Positions 1 through 6,162 of a DNA stretch of 15,936 nt are shown here, piece by piece. The notes below the pieces were generated by a model, which saw only the letters and a program-made list of their open reading frames with translations, had not been told where the DNA came from and did not search any database. Location of the stretch: positions 1-15,936 of the forward strand of contig DIWC01000025.1 of assembly GCA_002423425.1 (NCBI GenBank). Direction: 5' to 3'. Position 1 is the stretch's first letter; every line of letters begins with the position of its first letter. The DNA is from Peptococcaceae bacterium UBA6116. GTDB lineage: Bacteria > Bacillota > Desulfitobacteriia > Desulfitobacteriales > Syntrophobotulaceae. Both the position numbers and the translations under genes were made by a program.

Positions 1-35
1 CAAATGTCTTCTTTTGAGATGGCTTTAGGTCATAA

Positions 36-224
36 TTAAATAGTATTTTGTATTCTATCTTGAACGGTTCCGTTAGCCAGAATTTCGGGAACTACCAGAC
101 TTGCTTTCAGGGGTGTGGCAACCGCAGCATGATCCCTGCCATTTGTTGAGTTGGCTAAAAAGCCCATAACAGAAGCCGCGATAAAGAACGAGTATACCCA
201 TCCTTTATCGCGGCTTTGCTGGAC
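36..224 (-). other. open frame after the oxidoreductase stop, unrecognised
   Basis: On the minus strand the frame of the oxidoreductase gene stays open for 62 codons after its TAA and ends at TAA 36-38. The conceptual peptide has a hydrophobic patch (YSFFIAASVMGFLA) followed by a polar tail (TNGRDHAAVATPLKASLVVP). It has no ribosome binding site of its own, and its early part is encoded by the 14-bp inverted repeat at 173-216. I do not recognise it. It may be a remnant of another gene or simply chance. I see no other gene in positions 1-224. Confidence 0.2.
173..216 (-). terminator. 14-bp stem-loop downstream of the oxidoreductase gene
   Basis: A perfect 14-bp inverted repeat (173-186 with 203-216, core GCCGCGATAAAG) has a 16-nt loop. 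It begins 9 nt past the stop codon of the leftward oxidoreductase gene. On the minus strand the stem is followed by CTTCTGTTATGGGCTTTTT, so the T-run is displaced rather than immediate. It most likely ends or stabilises the transcript, but it is not a textbook intrinsic terminator. Confidence 0.6.
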
Positions 225-1343
225 TTATATAATTGAAACAGCAGGATTCAGTCTTAAAACTGTTTCGCTATATTCACTTTTTAACGATTCAATTAGCTCC
301 CGGACAGAAACAAGTTCTTTCACTCTATACGCATTTTCACCAGCAAATACAAATCCATTCTGCATGTTTCCTTTTTTAGCATGTAATAGCGCATAAGCGA
401 TACAATATAAACTATCATTAACCTTGCATGATTTTATACAATGATAAGGACACTTGAATGGATGTTTCATCCCTGATTCTGCTGATTTAATAAAAGAGTT
501 TTTAATTGCTCTTCCAGGCAGTCCGACAGGACTATCTATAATCACAATATCCTCTTTTTTACAGTCAATATATGCTTTTTTAAAGTTCATCTCAGCATCA
601 CATTCATATGTGGGTACAAAACGAGTTCCCATCTGGACTCCAGCTGCTCCTAAGCTGATAAAATTATATATATCTTCACCAGTATAGATACCTCCGCCTG
701 CAACTACCGGAATGGGCTTTCCGTACTTATTTTCATATATATTGACCTCCCTGACAACCTCAGGAATCAACGCTTCAAGTGAATATTCTCTTTCGTTAAG
801 CTGTTCTTTTTTAAACCCTAAATGTCCTCCGGCCATAGGTCCTTCCACAACGAAGGCATCCGGAAGATAGCTGTATTTTGAAGCCCATCTTTTGGTGATT
901 AAACCGGCAGCCCTGGCAGAAGATACAATAGGCACTAATTTCGGCATCTTACCATCGGTCAGATATTCAGGCAAATCAAGAGGAAGACCTGCTCCCGCGA
1001 AGATAATGTCTGCTCCGGCTTCGATTGATGCTTTGACCATATCGGAGAAATTTGAGAGCGCTACCATAATATTTACGCCTATAATTCCCAGGGTTAGCTC
1101 CTTGGCTTTTTTAATTTCATCTTTTAATGCGTTTATGCTGGTTTCAATAGGATTTATTTTGTACTCCGGCAGATCAAAACCAATTCCTGCTGCTGAGATG
1201 ACGCCTATTCCGCCTACGTTTCCGACTGCCGAGGCCAAAGAAGAAAGTGAGACGCCTACTCCCATCCCCCCCTGAATAATTGGAAGCTTTGCCACTAAAT
1301 CCCCAATAACTAATTCAGGCATTTTTATTATATTCAATTTCAT
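225..1343 (-). CDS. NAD(P)H-dependent flavin oxidoreductase (nitronate monooxygenase / FabK-like family)
   Basis: This encodes a 372-residue cytoplasmic TIM-barrel flavoprotein of the 2-nitropropane dioxygenase family, which oxidises alkyl nitronates or, in the FabK branch, reduces enoyl-ACP with FMN. Visible family motifs, numbered from the chosen start, are PIIQGGMG (21-28, FMN site), the AGAG loop (116-119), VEGPMAGGHLG (166-176, with His174 at the usual catalytic position), VAGGGI (214-219) and GAAGVQMGTRF (232-242). The C-terminus carries a cysteine-rich extension (Cys298, Cys302, Cys306, Cys314) and a GENAYR motif, features I associate with the longer clostridial members. The ATG at 1341-1343 is preferred because GGGGG lies 7 nt upstream; the open frame extends to 1391 but the extra 16 residues look non-conserved. 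It lies 111 nt downstream of the sensor kinase gene, in the same direction. The substrate cannot be told from sequence, so FabK and nitronate oxidase roles remain alternatives. Confidence 0.9.
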   Translation of the reverse strand: MKLNIIKMPELVIGDLVAKLPIIQGGMGVGVSLSSLASAVGNVGGIGVISAAGIGFDLPEYKINPIETSINALKDEIKKAKELTLGIIGVNIMVALSNFSDMVKASIEAGADIIFAGAGLPLDLPEYLTDGKMPKLVPIVSSARAAGLITKRWASKYSYLPDAFVVEGPMAGGHLGFKKEQLNEREYSLEALIPEVVREVNIYENKYGKPIPVVAGGGIYTGEDIYNFISLGAAGVQMGTRFVPTYECDAEMNFKKAYIDCKKEDIVIIDSPVGLPGRAIKNSFIKSAESGMKHPFKCPYHCIKSCKVNDSLYCIAYALLHAKKGNMQNGFVFAGENAYRVKELVSVRELIESLKSEYSETVLRLNPAVSII

Positions 1344-1404
1344 TAGAAAACCCCCATAAAAAAAATGCACATAATACAGCATGCTTTTCACCTTGGATGC
1401 ATTA

Positions 1405-1436
1405 ATTCTATCAGTACATATTCAACTCTTTGTCAA
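1405..1436 (-). promoter_or_regulatory. possible promoter of the oxidoreductase gene
   Basis: In the gap between the kinase and oxidoreductase genes the minus strand carries a perfect TTGACA (+ strand 1431-1436). The best -10 match, TAGAAT (1405-1410), lies 20 nt away, which is longer than the optimum, and the 17-nt position gives a poor hexamer. The gene may have its own promoter or may be transcribed from the two-component operon. Confidence 0.3.
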
Positions 1437-1454
1437 TTCTATCTCAACGAATCT

Positions 1455-2501
1455 TCAACTTTTCAAATTCTCGGCTTCAAATGTTACCGTAACTGCTGTT
1501 CCAACGTCTTTTTCGCTTTCCAGAGACATTGTACCCCCGCATAATGTTACAATCCGGTTTACCAGAGCAAGTCCAAGGCCATTACCCTTTACATGGTGCG
1601 AACGCTCTCCCTGATAAAATTTGTCAAAAGCATGTTTTTTTACCTCATCTTCCATGCCAATGCCGTTATCCTTCACGGTTACCGTAACACTTGTTCCTAT
1701 TAACAAGCAGTTAATAGATAATATTCCGTCCTGAATAGAGAATTTGATAGCATTTTCAATCAGATTGCTCCAAACCTGTGCAAGGAGGGACTGATTGCCA
1801 TAAAAAATAATGCTTTCCAGATTTAAGTCAATGGTCAGATTCTTTTCCTCCCATAAGTTTTCATAGACTAGCAGAACGCGCCGTATCTGCTCATCCAGCG
1901 AAAACCGTTCTTTTTGGAGAATAATTTCCTGATTTTCAAGACGTGAAAGTAAAAGAATGTTCTTTGTCAATTTCGTCAGTCTTCCTGTGTTTTCTAAGAT
2001 ATACCTGATATATTTATCTTCTTCTTCCTTGGAGAGCATGTCATCCTGTAATAATGTGGCATATCCTTCAATTGCAGCCAGCGGAGTTTTGAATTCATGT
2101 GAAACATTGCTGACAAAATCATTCCTTAACGTCTCCGTATTGGACAATTCCCTTACCATAACATTAAAGTTCTCCGCTATTTGTTTAATTTCGACTGCTA
2201 TACTTTTTTCTTCCAGCCGTACCGAAAAATCCCCCATAGCCACCTTCTTGGCTGCCTCATTGATTTTCAAGATAGGACGAACCATTTTTCTCGAGAAATA
2301 TGTAGAAATGATGGATCCCACCACAATACTTAAAATTGCAACAAACGTAGAGGATGTCACCGCTCCTGCTATCGGGCTAAAACTGAACCGCAGCAATAGA
2401 TATATGATGATAAATGTAAGGAGCATCGATGTCATTGCAATAACCGCCACAAGCAGCACAAATATATGCGCAATTGACATTTTATCCTTTATCTTACTCA
2501 T
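1455..2501 (-). CDS. sensor histidine kinase (HAMP, two-transmembrane)
   Basis: This 348-residue membrane kinase is the partner of the adjacent OmpR-type regulator. Two transmembrane helices (about 12-37 and 48-68) are separated by only about ten residues, so there is no extracellular sensor domain. A HAMP linker follows (about 69-120). The HisKA dimerisation helix carries the phospho-acceptor His135 in SHEFKTPL. The ATPase domain shows the N box (SNLIENAIKF, Asn246 and Asn250), G1 (KDNGIG, Asp278), F box (FDKFYQGE) and G2 (GNGLGLAL, 306-313). The start codon overlaps the regulator's stop by 8 nt (ATGAGTAA), with GGTGAA just upstream, so the two are translationally coupled. All catalytic motifs are present and length is normal. 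The signal is unknown; it may sense within the membrane or through a partner protein not seen here. Confidence 0.93.
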   Translation of the reverse strand: MSKIKDKMSIAHIFVLLVAVIAMTSMLLTFIIIYLLLRFSFSPIAGAVTSSTFVAILSIVVGSIISTYFSRKMVRPILKINEAAKKVAMGDFSVRLEEKSIAVEIKQIAENFNVMVRELSNTETLRNDFVSNVSHEFKTPLAAIEGYATLLQDDMLSKEEEDKYIRYILENTGRLTKLTKNILLLSRLENQEIILQKERFSLDEQIRRVLLVYENLWEEKNLTIDLNLESIIFYGNQSLLAQVWSNLIENAIKFSIQDGILSINCLLIGTSVTVTVKDNGIGMEDEVKKHAFDKFYQGERSHHVKGNGLGLALVNRIVTLCGGTMSLESEKDVGTAVTVTFEAENLKS

Positions 2502-3171
2502 TACACTTCACCGCTTTATACCCAAGTCCCCGAATCGTTATAATTTCAAAGGATGCCTTATCTTTAAACCGTTCTCTGATTCTGCTTATATGTACATCCA
2601 GCGTATGCGGGTCGCTCTCTGTATCTATGCCCCAAATTTCATCCATAAGCTGCTGCTTTGTAAAAACCTTGTTTGGATTTGAGAGCAGCTTATACAGTAT
2701 ATAAAATTCTTTCTGAGGAATTATCATGTTTTCCCCATTCAGACGTACAGTCAGCTCATCATAAAGTAGTTCCATATCTGGAAATTGTATCTTTTTTGTA
2801 TTTACAATCTGTGCCCTCCGCAGAAGAGCATTGACCCTCAGTATCATCTCATTCACATTTATGGGCTTTACCATGTAATCATCAGTACCCACCTGAAATC
2901 CGTTCTGCATATCTTCAAAAGTATCTTTCGCAGTAATCATCAGCACCGGTATATTATATCCATTTCTGCGGAGGCTCTTTACCAATTCATAACCATCTAT
3001 ATTCGGCATCATAATGTCCGAAATCATAAGGTCAATATACTGCCTTTCAAGAATGTCCCATGCTTCCATTCCATCTTGTGCTTCAAAGTAGGCAAAACCA
3101 TTTTTGGATAACACAGTACAAAATAGTGTCCGTAATGACTGATCGTCCTCAACCACTAGTATTTTAAACAT
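2494..3171 (-). CDS. OmpR/PhoB-family response regulator
   Basis: This encodes a two-domain DNA-binding regulator. From the ATG at 3169-3171 it is 225 residues. In the receiver domain the acidic pocket (VVEDD), the phospho-acceptor Asp in MISDIMMP (residue 52), the switch Thr in MITAKD and the Lys in VKPINV are all present. The C-terminal winged helix contains IIPQKEFYILYKLL, the VFTKQQLMDEIWG turn and the recognition segment HTLDVHISRIRERF, ending with TIRGLGYKAV. An upstream in-frame TTG (3180) is possible, but AGAAG sits 9 nt before the ATG, which fits the ATG better. It is the first gene of a leftward operon with the sensor kinase. The architecture resembles SaeR/HssR-type regulators, but no transporter or target gene beside it identifies the regulon. 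Confidence 0.94.
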   Translation of the reverse strand: MFKILVVEDDQSLRTLFCTVLSKNGFAYFEAQDGMEAWDILERQYIDLMISDIMMPNIDGYELVKSLRRNGYNIPVLMITAKDTFEDMQNGFQVGTDDYMVKPINVNEMILRVNALLRRAQIVNTKKIQFPDMELLYDELTVRLNGENMIIPQKEFYILYKLLSNPNKVFTKQQLMDEIWGIDTESDPHTLDVHISRIRERFKDKASFEIITIRGLGYKAVKCNE

Positions 3172-3204
3172 ACACACCAACTTCTACTAAATTAATTTTT
3201 GTAA

Positions 3205-3210
3205 AGTATA
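3205..3210 (-). promoter_or_regulatory. candidate -10 box for the two-component operon
   Basis: The minus strand reads TATACT here, 33 nt upstream of the regulator ATG. An upstream TGGACT hexamer lies at a wide 19-nt spacing, so the -35 is weak. Such a promoter might need an activator, possibly the regulator itself, but that is inference. Confidence 0.3.
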
Positions 3211-3240
3211 GCATATTTTGTTCAAATAAAGTCCAGCCAT

Positions 3241-3345
3241 TCATCCCGGAAAGGCTGTCATCATTGATGTTCTTCTTTCTGTGATATTCTCTAAAATCAG
3301 GCACTCTCCTGCTATATTATGACAATGATCTGGAAAAGTATTGTA
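3241..3345 (-). pseudogene. possible PAS-domain fragment
   Basis: An open minus-strand stretch of 34 codons between two stops reads FPDHCHNIAGECLILENITE, followed by RRTS and a stop. The ENITERR ending resembles the last strand of PAS sensor domains (commonly DITERK/R). There is no start codon or ribosome binding site. If real, it is a remnant of a sensor protein upstream of the regulator gene. The match is short, so this is tentative. Confidence 0.25.
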
Positions 3346-3347
3346 TT
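3319..3347 (+). promoter_or_regulatory. candidate promoter of the small helical protein gene
   Basis: ATGACA (3319-3324, five of six to the -35 consensus) and TGTATT (3342-3347, four of six to the -10 consensus) are separated by exactly 17 nt. They lie upstream of the rightward small gene and give a leader of roughly 55-85 nt. Confidence 0.4.
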
Positions 3348-3436
3348 AATCTTTAATGGATATAAATGGTATTTTTCTACTTGTCCGAATACCGGGAAGG
3401 TGATATGATATGGCAAAAGGACAGGAGGACGAGCCT

Positions 3437-3661
3437 ATGGATAAATCTGATTTAATTCTGGAAAAACTGACATCCATGGAAAAGGCGCTGCGTTCAGAAA
3501 TAAAGAACCTGAGCGATAAACAAGATGAATTCACCCAAAAACAAGATGTATTTAACGTAAAACTGGATATGACATGGCAAGCGGTTCAGGAAATGAGAGA
3601 TGAATTAACAAATAATAGCTCAAAAATTAATATCATTGATAACAAAGTAAAGGCTTTATAG
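3437..3661 (+). CDS. small charged coiled-coil protein, unknown function
   Basis: This encodes a 74-residue acidic/basic protein, almost entirely helical in character. Hydrophobic residues recur at heptad-like spacing (LILEKLTSMEKAL, then IKNLSDKQDEF), a QKQD segment sits in the middle and the end is KINIIDNKVKAL. There is no signal peptide or membrane segment. I chose ATG 3437 because AGGAGG (3423-3428) lies 8 nt before it. An in-frame ATG at 3410, nine codons earlier, also has a good site (AGGTGA, 3398-3403), so two products are possible. The gene is monocistronic, with its own candidate promoter and a terminator overlapping its stop codon. Small coiled-coil proteins of this look are common in clostridia, often annotated hypothetical. 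I do not recognise a function. Confidence 0.7.
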   Translation: MDKSDLILEKLTSMEKALRSEIKNLSDKQDEFTQKQDVFNVKLDMTWQAVQEMRDELTNNSSKINIIDNKVKAL

Positions 3662-3674
3662 CCTTTTATTTTTT
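3649..3674 (+). terminator. intrinsic terminator overlapping a stop codon
   Basis: AAAGGCT (3649-3655) pairs with AGCCTTT (3660-3666) around the loop TTAT and is followed by TATTTTTT. The TAG stop codon of the small helical protein gene (3659-3661) lies inside the hairpin, so the last sense codons form the left arm. Confidence 0.8.
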
Positions 3675-3734
3675 CCGGACATTATATAACATAGAAACCG
3701 GTTTAATTTCAAGATTCGAATATATGATAAAAGC

Positions 3735-3929
3735 CTATTGAACCGATACACTGTCATAGTAGAGCTCATCCGGGCAAATATCAGCACCGTTTTGCCAACC
3801 AACGGACAGTCCTGAGATATGCACGGTTTTAAATGCAGCCGGTTTTTGAATCGCTTGAAATGGTTTGAATTCGAAGTAGGGTTTTACGTCAAATATTTTA
3901 GTTTCATTGTTGTTGAATGTGACCAGCAG
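3735..3929 (-). pseudogene. DUF2442-domain protein, 5'-truncated
   Basis: Reading leftward from 3929 to the TAG at 3735-3737 gives 64 codons with the DUF2442 pattern: LLVTFNNNETKIFDVKPYF, then a middle with F-x-V-x-I, then VGWQNGADICPDELYYDS. Intact relatives start with about 15 more residues before the LLVTF strand. Here those are missing: the upstream frame has a stop two codons before HN-LLVTF, with no start codon or ribosome binding site. Immediately upstream lies part of a BRCT gene in another frame, so the 5' end was lost by a deletion or recombination. DUF2442 proteins are small and often neighbour DUF4160 genes. The function of the family is not established to my knowledge. Confidence 0.7.
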
Positions 3930-4138
3930 ATTGTGTCCGGGTCAGCTGCAACAAGAAAGTCCAAATCTTTTGTTACCCCATTTTTAACAACTAAGCCGTG
4001 TCCTAAGGCAAGGCAGTGAGCTTCTTCCCTTGAAAGAAGTTTTCCGTCGATAATGGTATTTAAGGTTCCGGTAAAACAAACCGACTTCCTCTGATAGTCT
4101 CTGTCAATTGATTCTCTTCCGACTAAATTTGGTCTTGC
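3929..4138 (-). pseudogene. BRCT-domain fragment (exonuclease/ligase-type), truncated at both ends
   Basis: Seventy minus-strand codons read LVGRESIDRDYQRKSVCFTG, continue through an LSREEAHCLALGHG helix and end VVKNGVTKDLDFLVAADPDT. This is the classic BRCT layout: an initial FTG strand, a helix, then the T-x-x-LDFLV strand. In Firmicutes such domains occur at the end of DnaQ-type exonucleases and in DNA ligase; the spacing here fits the exonuclease type better. The domain stops where the next residues should run on (normally S/T-G-K-x-x-K-A), exactly at the border with the DUF2442 fragment. Upstream a TAA closes the frame about two codons before the block, with no start codon. It is clearly a non-functional piece. 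Its parent gene is not in the window. Confidence 0.6.
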
Positions 4139-4219
4139 AAAAATTGATTACTTTTTTGTTTTTATGTATCTCGTTCACATGCTGGGTTCGTATTTTTTTC
4201 CCGAACATTGGCAGTCTTT

Positions 4220-4258
4220 CAAGGAGCGGCAACGTCCATGGATGGCAAGGAGCGGCAA
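4220..4258 (+). repeat. 13-bp direct repeat, period 26
   Basis: CAAGGAGCGGCAA occurs at 4220-4232 and again at 4246-4258, separated by 13 nt containing the palindrome CCATGG. It lies in non-coding debris between the BRCT and glycosyltransferase fragments. Function unknown; it could be a leftover of a mobile element end or a small duplication. Confidence 0.45.
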
Positions 4259-4355
4259 AACATATATTTTAAAATACTAGTCCCATTTTGTTCAGTCCGT
4301 CATATTTTGTAGATAGACAAGACCTTTCCAAAACTTTAGGGAGCTAAGAATAACC

Positions 4356-4409
4356 GTGAGTAAGAAAAAAACAATCCGCCTCTGCATGATCGTTAAATAT
4401 GGAACTTGA
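4356..4409 (+). pseudogene. 5' remnant of a family-2 glycosyltransferase gene
   Basis: From GTG 4356 the plus strand encodes 17 residues, MSKKKTIRLCMIVKYGT, then TGA. The LCMIVK segment is the characteristic first beta strand of many GT2 glycosyltransferases, which normally continue NEE. Here the sequence leaves the family pattern right after the Lys and stops. AGGGAG lies 12 nt upstream. The start therefore looks genuine but the gene is cut off after about 14 codons. A following 31-codon open stretch (MELDAQGQFGIMNQY..., 4398-4491) is not recognisable as its continuation. Confidence 0.5.
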
Positions 4410-4545
4410 TGCGCAGGGCCAATTCGGGATTATGAACCAGTACCGGTCCATCCTGAATCCAAATCCCAACCTTATTCCATGGGAAATCTAGAATGACCGG
4501 GAGAATGATAAAGACACTTGTTTCTTGCGTTATCAGAGCATGTTT
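4393..4545 (-). other. short unrecognised open frame after the membrane protein gene
   Basis: Fifty minus-strand codons are open from just after a TAG (4546-4548) to TAA 4393-4395, reading ...VILDFPWNKVGIWIQDGPVL and then VHNPELALRIKFHI. The composition looks protein-like, but no start codon or ribosome binding site is evident and I do not recognise it. It overlaps the last codons of the DUF4173-type gene in another frame. It could be a C-terminal gene remnant. Confidence 0.25.
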
Positions 4546-6016
4546 CTAATTAGTTTCGCGTTTTGACTCTGAAAATTGAAATCCCGAAATGTTTCTTGAT
4601 GAGACGCTCCGGCCTCATATTTGTTTGTTTTATTGATTGCTGCTTTGAGATCTGCCTTCAGGCTTTGATCCGGTGTATCCTGGTATAAAGCATATATATA
4701 CGGAACCGCTGCATCGGACAGTCCGGATAAAGCCTGCACATCAAGAGTTTCCAGCGTTCCGTTTCTATACCTGTCAATATTGTACGCAGCGATGCGGCCG
4801 TCAACATTTCCGTAGCTCAGGATCAAGAAGAATACCACAAATCCCAGAAGCATGACTCTGGCAGCGTTAAATTTTTTAAACCGCCTGACGGCTATCACCG
4901 CAAACATAAAGAACAATACAATCATAAACCATGTCGTATAGACACGCAGTTGGGTCAAACCATAATAATTGATGCACATCACCATCTTGCTGATGGCAGT
5001 AATGATCAGCATCAAGTAAAAAGGCATAAAACCGTTGTTTCTATTTGCAAAAGTCTTACCTTTGCCCTTATTACAATGAGCTGGGCCACCGTAATTACAA
5101 CCAGATTAATCCCGGCTACCGCACAAAGTTCAAAAAAACCTCTCCGGGCATAATTTGCATATGTCATGAGTTCAGGGAGGCTGTCATTAAATGCTGAGAA
5201 AAGGTAGGTTATCTGGGAAAGAAAGAAGGCAATAAAGACAAGATTCAAGGCAGTCAACGCGGTATATACCGTCACGCCCGGAGCAAAGCGGAAGACAGCG
5301 GCAGTCTTGTCAACAGACTCGACAGTGACAGATCCCGTATTCCTCCCCTGCCGGTTGCCGTAGATCAATCCATACAGATAACAGGCTACGGGAATCCCCA
5401 GCAACATCTGGACGATAATATCAATCGATACCGTAAATTGCAGATTGGCGATCATCCCTGCAAAAGCAGCATCGGCTTGTGTCAATAGTTTGATGACGAT
5501 GGCCAAGACCGGTAGAATAACAAGAATACCTACCGCACCGGCCAAAAGGGATTTTCCCTTTTTATTTCCGCCAATCAGTTTCTTGACCGCGCTAAAGCAG
5601 CAGACAAAATTGCGGAATGGGATGACCAGAACTTGATTATAGAAATCGCCGAGGATATAGACGGAGATCCTTTTCTCCAGGTTTCTCCCCGCAGATAGGC
5701 TGATCCAATAAATGACAGCAGCTGTTAGAAAGATAAAATTCAGTCCTTTGATCAGAATATTGTCAAAAAGCAAGAAGACCAGGGCTGACATGACTATGAT
5801 CATGAAACACACCAAACTTGTTCTTGTTTGGTGAAAGCCCTCTGATTTCAGATATAGAGAGGTACACAGACAGAATATTGCTGCAAATAAGGTAACACCT
5901 GCGCCAAGACCGGCAACCCGAATCAGATTCCAATATAAGAAGCCGCAGACCAGCATGGCCAAGGCCAAAACAATATCATTTCTTGTATAAGTTACATTAT
6001 CCGTACTGTTATTCAT
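4533..6016 (-). pseudogene. DUF4173/DUF4153-type multipass membrane protein, frameshifted
   Basis: Two overlapping leftward frames encode one protein. The first (6016 to 5012) has 334 codons, with a stretch of hydrophobic helices and a KKGKSLLAGAVGILVILPVL segment typical of the family. The second (open to 4533) supplies the rest: GLTQLRVYTTWFM, FGNVDG-like YGNVDGRIAAYNIDRY and DVQALSGLSDAAVPYIYAL, all hallmark DUF4173 C-terminal motifs. The first frame degenerates after AQLIVI (about 5069) into a non-conserved tail ending at 5012; the second becomes sensible at GKTFANRNNGFMPFYL. The switch matches loss of one base at roughly 5055-5075. The joined product would be about 490 residues, the expected length. 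Start ATG 6014-6016 has AAGGAG 9 nt upstream. Its usual partner, an upstream XRE regulator gene, survives only as a stub. A sequencing error would make it intact. Confidence 0.75.
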
Positions 6017-6077
6017 CTTCCTGTTCTCCTTTTCGATACTCTAAAATATCTCCGGGCTGGCAGTCTAAAACCTTGTG
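6009..6077 (-). pseudogene. 3' stub of a XRE (Cro/CI-type) regulator gene
   Basis: The minus strand in front of the membrane protein gene reads HKVLDCQPGDILEYRKGEQE, then DE and stop (TAA 6009-6011), overlapping the next ATG by 8 nt. The phrase VLDCQPGDILEY is the signature last helix of short XRE regulators that commonly sit upstream of small membrane protein genes. The helix-turn-helix itself, about 45 residues, is missing: sequence similarity ends around 6078, and by 6114 the vapBC promoter has begun. The promoter of the old operon must have been lost with it, which agrees with decay of the downstream gene. Confidence 0.65.
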
Positions 6078-6113
6078 TAAATAAGCTATATGAAAACTAA
6101 AATTAATAAAGCC

Positions 6114-6143
6114 TTGACAATAGTATATACTAATATATATACT
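6114..6143 (+). promoter_or_regulatory. vapBC promoter with palindromic operator
   Basis: TTGACA (6114-6119) and TATACT (6138-6143) are spaced 18 nt apart. An inverted repeat AGTATATA (6122-6129) / TATATACT (6136-6143) fills the spacer and covers the -10; within it AGTATATACT (6122-6131) is itself a perfect palindrome. This is where a VapB or VapBC complex would be expected to bind and block RNA polymerase. Autoregulation is inferred from the known behaviour of VapBC systems. Confidence 0.75.
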
Positions 6144-6162
6144 ATAAATGAGGTGATTAGAA

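Noticed and set aside
1957..2682. 241-codon plus-strand open frame opposite the sensor kinase and regulator
   Set aside because: It is antisense to two clearly conserved genes. Its translation shows no domain and no start site context.
3405..3455. 16-codon ORF (ATG 3405) overlapping the start of the small helical protein
   Set aside because: It shares the ribosome binding site of the real gene and has no distinctive sequence. Chance overlap is more likely than a regulatory leader peptide.
3346..3534. 62-codon minus-strand open frame opposite the small helical protein
   Set aside because: It is antisense to a gene with good start sites and terminator. The serine/phenylalanine-rich translation is typical of a shadow frame.
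3819..4019. 66-codon plus-strand open frame
   Set aside because: The opposite strand carries recognisable BRCT and DUF2442 coding remnants, so this frame is their shadow.
5012..5110. Programmed -1 frameshift in the DUF4173-type gene
   Set aside because: No X-XXY-YYZ slippery heptamer in the correct frame and no convincing downstream stem-loop. A one-base deletion or sequencing error is simpler.
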